Positions 29,233-33,169 of a stretch of DNA of 33,169 bases are shown piece by piece. The first letter of the stretch is position 1. Each line of letters begins with the position of its first letter. The stretch covers positions 1 to 33,169 of the forward strand of contig JAIUMY010000032.1 of assembly GCA_022565335.1 (NCBI GenBank), in the 5' to 3' direction. Made by a program: the position numbers and the translations under genes. The notes under the pieces are model-generated. The model saw only the letters and a list, made by a program, of their open reading frames with translations. It made no database searches and was not told where the DNA came from. This DNA comes from Opitutales bacterium. Its GTDB lineage: Bacteria; Verrucomicrobiota; Verrucomicrobiia; Opitutales; T3Sed10-336.

Positions 29233-30132
29233 TTAGGCATTGTAACGATTCATCAGGGCGGTCACGGGAAAATGCCGCCCGGGGCATACCGTATGGTTAC
29301 GATCCACCAGACGATGCACGGTGAAATGAACATTGTTGGCGGTGGCATTTCCTTTCAAAAAGAGAACCAACTCATTGAGCGCCGCCAACTGTTTGCGGGA
29401 TGGCCGGGTCTCCTGAAAATTGCCCACCAGACAAATGCCAATCCCGTTAAGATTGACCTCCCGCCGCCGGACATGCCCGCCCTCGATTTGGTTGACCCAG
29501 CGTCCCCCCACTTCGACCTGGCCATCGCCACTGTCGATCCCGTTACCGATCACAAAATGATAGGCCAAACCATTGGGCCACCGCCGTTGCTCGCGATGGT
29601 TGCGATCATATGAACGCGCATTGCCTCGGGCGATTCCGCTGTGATGGGCTACAATATTGCGCCAACGGTTACGATCAAAATTCAAATTACGGGTGACCCG
29701 TACCACTTCCTCAATATAGCGAAATTGGTTTTCCGGCGAGGTCCCCGGGATGCGAAGTTCCTGGCCGACCAGTATCCGGTCACCAGTCAAACCATTGGCC
29801 TCCCGCAAGGCGGCCACCGAGGTTCCATAACGTCGGGCGATCACGCTTAAAGATTCCCCGGGTTGGACCACATGGACATGGTATTCGCTAAAACCAACGA
29901 TCAATCTCTGCCCCACCATAATCCGGTCGCTGGACAAATTGTTCCAGCGCCGCAGGTCAGCCACCGAGACCCCGTTGTCCCGCGCCAAATGGGTCAGATT
30001 ATCCCCGCGCCGCACGATGTGGACCTTCGCCCCCTCCGAGTTGGAAGCGGATAACAAACCGGGGAAGCCAGCTATTCCGGCAAGCCCAAGAACGCCCAAT
30101 GATTTGATAAACTTCCGCCGATCCGTGAACAT
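29233..30132 (-). CDS. Exported LysM-repeat N-acetylmuramoyl-L-alanine amidase (PGRP/amidase_2 type)
   Basis: The N-terminus DRRKFIKSLGVLGLAGIAG looks like a twin-arginine signal (RRKFIK then a hydrophobic run). Two LysM domains follow, VHIVRRGDNLTHLARDNGV... (about 36-80) and HVVQPGESLSVIARRYGTS... (about 86-128), which bind peptidoglycan. The C-terminal amidase domain has IVAHHSGI, GLAYHFVIGNG, GIGICLVGNF, VHRLVDRNHTVCPGRHF; the zinc ligands are probably His in HHSG, His in VHRLV and Cys in CPGRHF. It would cleave the amide bond between muramic acid and the stem peptide. It stands alone between two repeat-bearing spacers, with no obvious operon partner. Confidence 0.88.
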   Translation of the reverse strand: MFTDRRKFIKSLGVLGLAGIAGFPGLLSASNSEGAKVHIVRRGDNLTHLARDNGVSVADLRRWNNLSSDRIMVGQRLIVGFSEYHVHVVQPGESLSVIARRYGTSVAALREANGLTGDRILVGQELRIPGTSPENQFRYIEEVVRVTRNLNFDRNRWRNIVAHHSGIARGNARSYDRNHREQRRWPNGLAYHFVIGNGIDSGDGQVEVGGRWVNQIEGGHVRRREVNLNGIGICLVGNFQETRPSRKQLAALNELVLFLKGNATANNVHFTVHRLVDRNHTVCPGRHFPVTALMNRYNA

Positions 30133-30210
30133 AACGATTTTTAATAGATACGTTCAACCAGCCAAAATCTCAACTCTTTTCCGCATACCCTGAAAACGAA
30201 ACGATATCTT

Positions 30211-30283
30211 AAACCCACCACTCGAGCTCGGAGAGACCCTCGCCCTCCCGGGAAACGGTCGCACCCCACTGGGAGGGCGAAGG
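30211..30283. repeat. ~73-bp direct repeat with hairpin, copy 1
   Basis: It is shared with 30372-30444 and begins AAACCCACCACTCGAGCTCG. It contains TCGCCCTCCC and GGGAGGGCGA arms separated by ~20 bases, a strong stem. Together with copy 2 it fills the spacer between priA and the amidase; no gene is seen between them. Confidence 0.8.
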
Positions 30284-30371
30284 TCCCTCTGAGCTTTCGC
30301 GCGGTGACCGGTCTTTCGTTCCCAATTGCACCCGATTGGATCAATGGCCCTCCGCCGGGAACTTGCGCCTC

Positions 30372-30444
30372 AAACCCACCATTCGAGCTCGGATAGACCC
30401 TCGCCCTCCCGGGAAACGGTCGCACCCCACCGGGATGGCGAAGG
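30372..30444. repeat. ~73-bp direct repeat with hairpin, copy 2
   Basis: It is nearly identical to copy 1, offset by 161 bases. Here the right arm has changed (GGGATGGCGA), weakening the stem. About 145 bases of AT-rich spacer follow up to the priA stop without a recognisable gene. Confidence 0.8.
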
Positions 30445-30588
30445 CGTATCCCGCTCAGCGGTGGTCTCTCTGAATCAATCGCGTGACGGGTCCTTCCTCC
30501 GGCTGTTTTTCTTAAGTGCTACGCCGTCTTCGACCTTAAATTTTCCTTCTTACTTTATTTCCCCACCACTCCCCTTTTCACACTTTTC

Positions 30589-32841
30589 CTAAATCACCCC
30601 GGCAGGGTCGACGTCGAGGATTTGCCGGATGTCATCGGGCCAGTCAAAGTCGTCCCGGAGTTTTTGCAGGTCACGGATGACCGGGGAAACAGAGGGACAA
30701 AAATACCAACCCTGAAAGCGGTATTGGTCCTTCATCTTCTCCAGGGCGGCTGGGGCCGGACCGCGGATTTCCAGACGGTCCCCCAACTCCTGCTCGACTT
30801 TTCGCATCCATTGCTCAGCAAAAAATTCGACCTTCTCGGGATTGCGTCCCTGAAACAAATGGTGAATCAAATGACGAAACGGCGGGTACCCAAACATCTT
30901 CCGCTGCTCTATTTCGTTCTCCAAAAAACCCTCAAAATCACCCTGGCGCGCATATTCGATGGGACCCGCCTGGGGCGTGAAAGTCTGGACCACCACCTCC
31001 CCCGCGCGGTCTCCCCGGCCCGCTCTCCCGGAAACTTGCACCAACAGCTGGAAGGTCCTCTCCTGCGCCCGGAAATCGGGCAGATGCAAGGCGATATCCG
31101 CATCCACCAACCCGACCAGGGTTACGTTGGGAAAGTCCAGTCCCTTGGCGATCATTTGCGTTCCGACCAGCACATCGATCCGCCCCCGGCGAAAATCCCC
31201 CAGGATCTCCCGGAAAAGGTTTTTCTTGGCCATCGTATCCGCGTCCATGCGAAACACCTTCGCCTTGGGAAGGATTTTCCGCACCGCCTCCTCCACCCGC
31301 TGGGTTCCAAAGCCTTTTTGCCGGATCTTTTCGGAGCGACAGGCCGGACATTTGTGCGGAACGGTCTCCACATACCCGCATAAATGACACTTCATCAGCT
31401 CATCGAACTTATGGTAGGTGACTGGCACGCTGCAATGCGGACACATGCAGACATGTCCGCAATCGGGACATAAAATGCTTTTGCTGAAACCGCGGCGATT
31501 GATGAAAAGAATCGACTGCTCCTGCCGTTCATAACGGTCGATCAGTTTATCCACCAAAGGACGGGAAAGCCCCATATTCCCACGTTTGCTGAGAATCTCC
31601 CTCTTCATATCCACAATCTGAATACGGGGTAATTTGCGGTCATCTATTCGTTTGGTCAGTTTTTCGAGGTGATATTTACCGCGGCGGGCATTGAGTATCG
31701 ATTCCACCGAAGGGGTCGCGGAACCGAGCAGGCAAACCGCATTTTCCAAACGGGCCCGATAAACCGCCGTATCCCTTCCATGATACCGGGGCGTCTCGGC
31801 CTGTTTGTAGGCGGCCTCATGCTCTTCATCGACAACGATCAGCCCCACCTTCTGCAAGGGTGCGAAGATCGCCGAGCGGGCTCCCACCACAATACGGGCT
31901 TCGTTGCTGTTGAGTTTCCGCCATGCGTCGAGGCGCTCTCCGGCGGAGAGCATACTGTGCCAAACCGCCGTTTGCACCCCACATTCCTGTTCCATCCGCC
32001 GGCGCAAACGCCCCACCGTCTGGGAAGTCAAGGCGAGTTCCGGAACCAGGTAGATCACCGTTCTCCCCAAGTCCAACGCGCGCCGAATCAGGTGCAGGTA
32101 CACCTCAGTCTTGCCGGACCCGGTCACTCCGTGCAAGAGGTGCGTCGCATACTCTTCCTTGGCCAGGGAGGCGGCGACATGGTCCACCGCCGCGGTTTGT
32201 TCATCATTCAACTCATGCCCGGTGGCCACTACTTCCTGATCTGCCAGATCATCCTCATAGGCATCCCGGTCGGCCACCCGTTCCTCTTCCCGCAGAAGCT
32301 CCTTTTCCAGCAGCCCCTTGATGACCGAATCGGTGATCCCCAGGCGTTGTTTGACCAGACTTTTGCGCGGCGCAAAGACCTGCTCTCGCACAAAGGCCAG
32401 GGTCGCCCACTGCCGGGGTGCTTTCTTTTTCAAAGCGGCCAACGCCTCTGCCGCCAAAACCTTTTTCCCCGGTGCCAGAAATTTGACCGTTTGCACCGAC
32501 ATTCCCTGCCGGACCGGTTTGGGAATCATCGTTTCCAGAACGCCTTCCATCGGAGCAGCGTAGTATTCTCGCACCCACTCCGCCAAGCGCAGCAAGGTAG
32601 GCGTGAAGACCGGCTGATCATGCACCACTTGGGAGACCAGTTTCAGATCCTTCAGCGGCCACGGCCCCTCCCCGGGCATACGGGCCACTACGCCGAGACA
32701 ACTTCGTTTACCCAAAGGCACCCGTACCAGCGAACCAGGTTGCACCTTCCCTTGTAAATGCTCCGGCAAACGATAATCCAGCTCCCGACGGATTCCCGTC
32801 AAAGGCCAAATCCCCACCGTCTCTACCGGATTATTCTTCAT
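30589..32841 (-). CDS. priA: Primosomal protein N' (replication restart helicase PriA)
   Basis: PriA reloads the replicative helicase at stalled forks. The 750-residue protein has an N-terminal 3'-end-binding domain (YRLPEHLQGKVQPGSLVRVPLGKRSCLGVV). Walker A is GVTGSGKTEVY (about 235-245), with YLVPELALTSQ and the DEEH box VVDEEHEAAYKQ. Next come HGRDTAVYRA and LGSATPSVES, and a double zinc module (CPDCGHVCMCPHC... then CHLCGY and CPACRSEKI). The helicase end is GTQMIAKGLDFPNVTLVGLVDADIALHLPDFRAQERTFQLLVQVSGRAGR. The ATG at 32841 (MKNNPVETVG) fits the family start; a 40-codon extension is not conserved-looking. No close operon partner. Confidence 0.97.
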   Translation of the reverse strand: MKNNPVETVGIWPLTGIRRELDYRLPEHLQGKVQPGSLVRVPLGKRSCLGVVARMPGEGPWPLKDLKLVSQVVHDQPVFTPTLLRLAEWVREYYAAPMEGVLETMIPKPVRQGMSVQTVKFLAPGKKVLAAEALAALKKKAPRQWATLAFVREQVFAPRKSLVKQRLGITDSVIKGLLEKELLREEERVADRDAYEDDLADQEVVATGHELNDEQTAAVDHVAASLAKEEYATHLLHGVTGSGKTEVYLHLIRRALDLGRTVIYLVPELALTSQTVGRLRRRMEQECGVQTAVWHSMLSAGERLDAWRKLNSNEARIVVGARSAIFAPLQKVGLIVVDEEHEAAYKQAETPRYHGRDTAVYRARLENAVCLLGSATPSVESILNARRGKYHLEKLTKRIDDRKLPRIQIVDMKREILSKRGNMGLSRPLVDKLIDRYERQEQSILFINRRGFSKSILCPDCGHVCMCPHCSVPVTYHKFDELMKCHLCGYVETVPHKCPACRSEKIRQKGFGTQRVEEAVRKILPKAKVFRMDADTMAKKNLFREILGDFRRGRIDVLVGTQMIAKGLDFPNVTLVGLVDADIALHLPDFRAQERTFQLLVQVSGRAGRGDRAGEVVVQTFTPQAGPIEYARQGDFEGFLENEIEQRKMFGYPPFRHLIHHLFQGRNPEKVEFFAEQWMRKVEQELGDRLEIRGPAPAALEKMKDQYRFQGWYFCPSVSPVIRDLQKLRDDFDWPDDIRQILDVDPAGVI

Positions 32842-33169
32842 CTTCTCACCAAAGCCCAAGCCCTCTGGAACAGCAAGGTCATTCCTCGGGAAATCAAGGG
32901 AAACAGCCGAGGGAAAGGGGAAGGGAATGGTGGTTCCTTGGTTTTCCCGTGCCGAATGCACCGAAACGCCGTAGCCGAAGACGTGAGTCTTTGGACGATG
33001 CCGGAAGCCTCGCCTCCCACCCGGTCCAAAATCTTACGATTCCGGCTGCTATGATGGTTTGTCAAGAACCGTTGATTTGTTTTTTTAGTGATTACATTCT
33101 TCCTTTAGTTGATGGGCTTTTGCGGTTGGCTTTGCGTGTCCTCTGATCCATTCGCCGGATCTTTTTCAG
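32842..33169. other. Intergenic region upstream of priA, nothing assigned
   Basis: These 328 bases should hold the priA promoter (minus strand). I see no RNA gene, repeat or convincing reading frame; the short open frames present show no family features. Confidence 0.5.

Noticed and set aside
31669-32757. Open frame of 362 codons opposite priA
   Set aside because: Antisense shadow of PriA without recognisable motifs.

Overview
This window looks like a chromosomal segment of a Verrucomicrobiota bacterium, most likely from the Opitutae/Puniceicoccales side. The clues are a small acidic protein with a PEP-CTERM-like C-terminal sorting signal, a short (197-residue) EF-Ts, a ribosomal protein S2 with a long charged tail, a ~1,145-residue protein that resembles pyrophosphate-type PEP carboxykinase, and few recognisable Shine-Dalgarno sequences. 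The assignment is inference; no 16S gene is present.

Left edge to ~5.0 kb (accessory region, all minus strand): a type I restriction-modification locus. In transcription order it has HsdM, a GxxExxY protein, a RhuM-family protein, then a nucleotidyltransferase domain fused in frame to an HsdS specificity subunit. The HsdS reading frame is broken at an 8-G run. A ~30-bp repeat occurs three times here: two inverted copies tightly bracket the GxxExxY gene, and the third encodes the linker that fuses the nucleotidyltransferase to HsdS. No HsdR is inside the window. A tRNA-Tyr gene lies next to the locus.

5.4-11.1 kb (minus strand): a tightly packed operon of a TolB-like beta-propeller protein, an NtrC-family sigma-54 activator, a PstS-like periplasmic binding protein, and three minor pseudopilins of a type II secretion-like machine (GspI, GspJ, GspK). 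It diverges from an Mrp/ApbC ATPase gene at 11.3 kb. The Mrp protein lacks the usual CxxC motif.

12.3-16.2 kb: a gene-free, repeat-rich stretch with a ~280-bp direct duplication, then a minus-strand trio of small membrane proteins (one with a bacterial PH domain), then a plus-strand hypothetical protein and a small lipoprotein.

16.2-18.7 kb: plus-strand purD, a low-molecular-weight phosphotyrosine phosphatase and a glutaredoxin, converging on the PEP-CTERM protein.

18.7-24.9 kb (minus strand): rpsB-tsf closed by a strong intrinsic terminator, followed by a second unit of a DNA translocase without membrane segments (FtsK/SpoIIIE/SftA type), a leucine-rich-repeat-variant protein, two paralogous small coiled-coil proteins and an overlapping DUF2256 zinc-ribbon gene. 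This translocase-linked unit is the best candidate for an undescribed multi-gene system.

25.1-33.2 kb: the putative PPi-PEP carboxykinase and an Smr-domain protein (plus strand), a repeat-mosaic spacer, a LysM/amidase cell-wall hydrolase, another repeat-bearing spacer, and priA (minus strand). The last ~330 bases hold nothing I can support.
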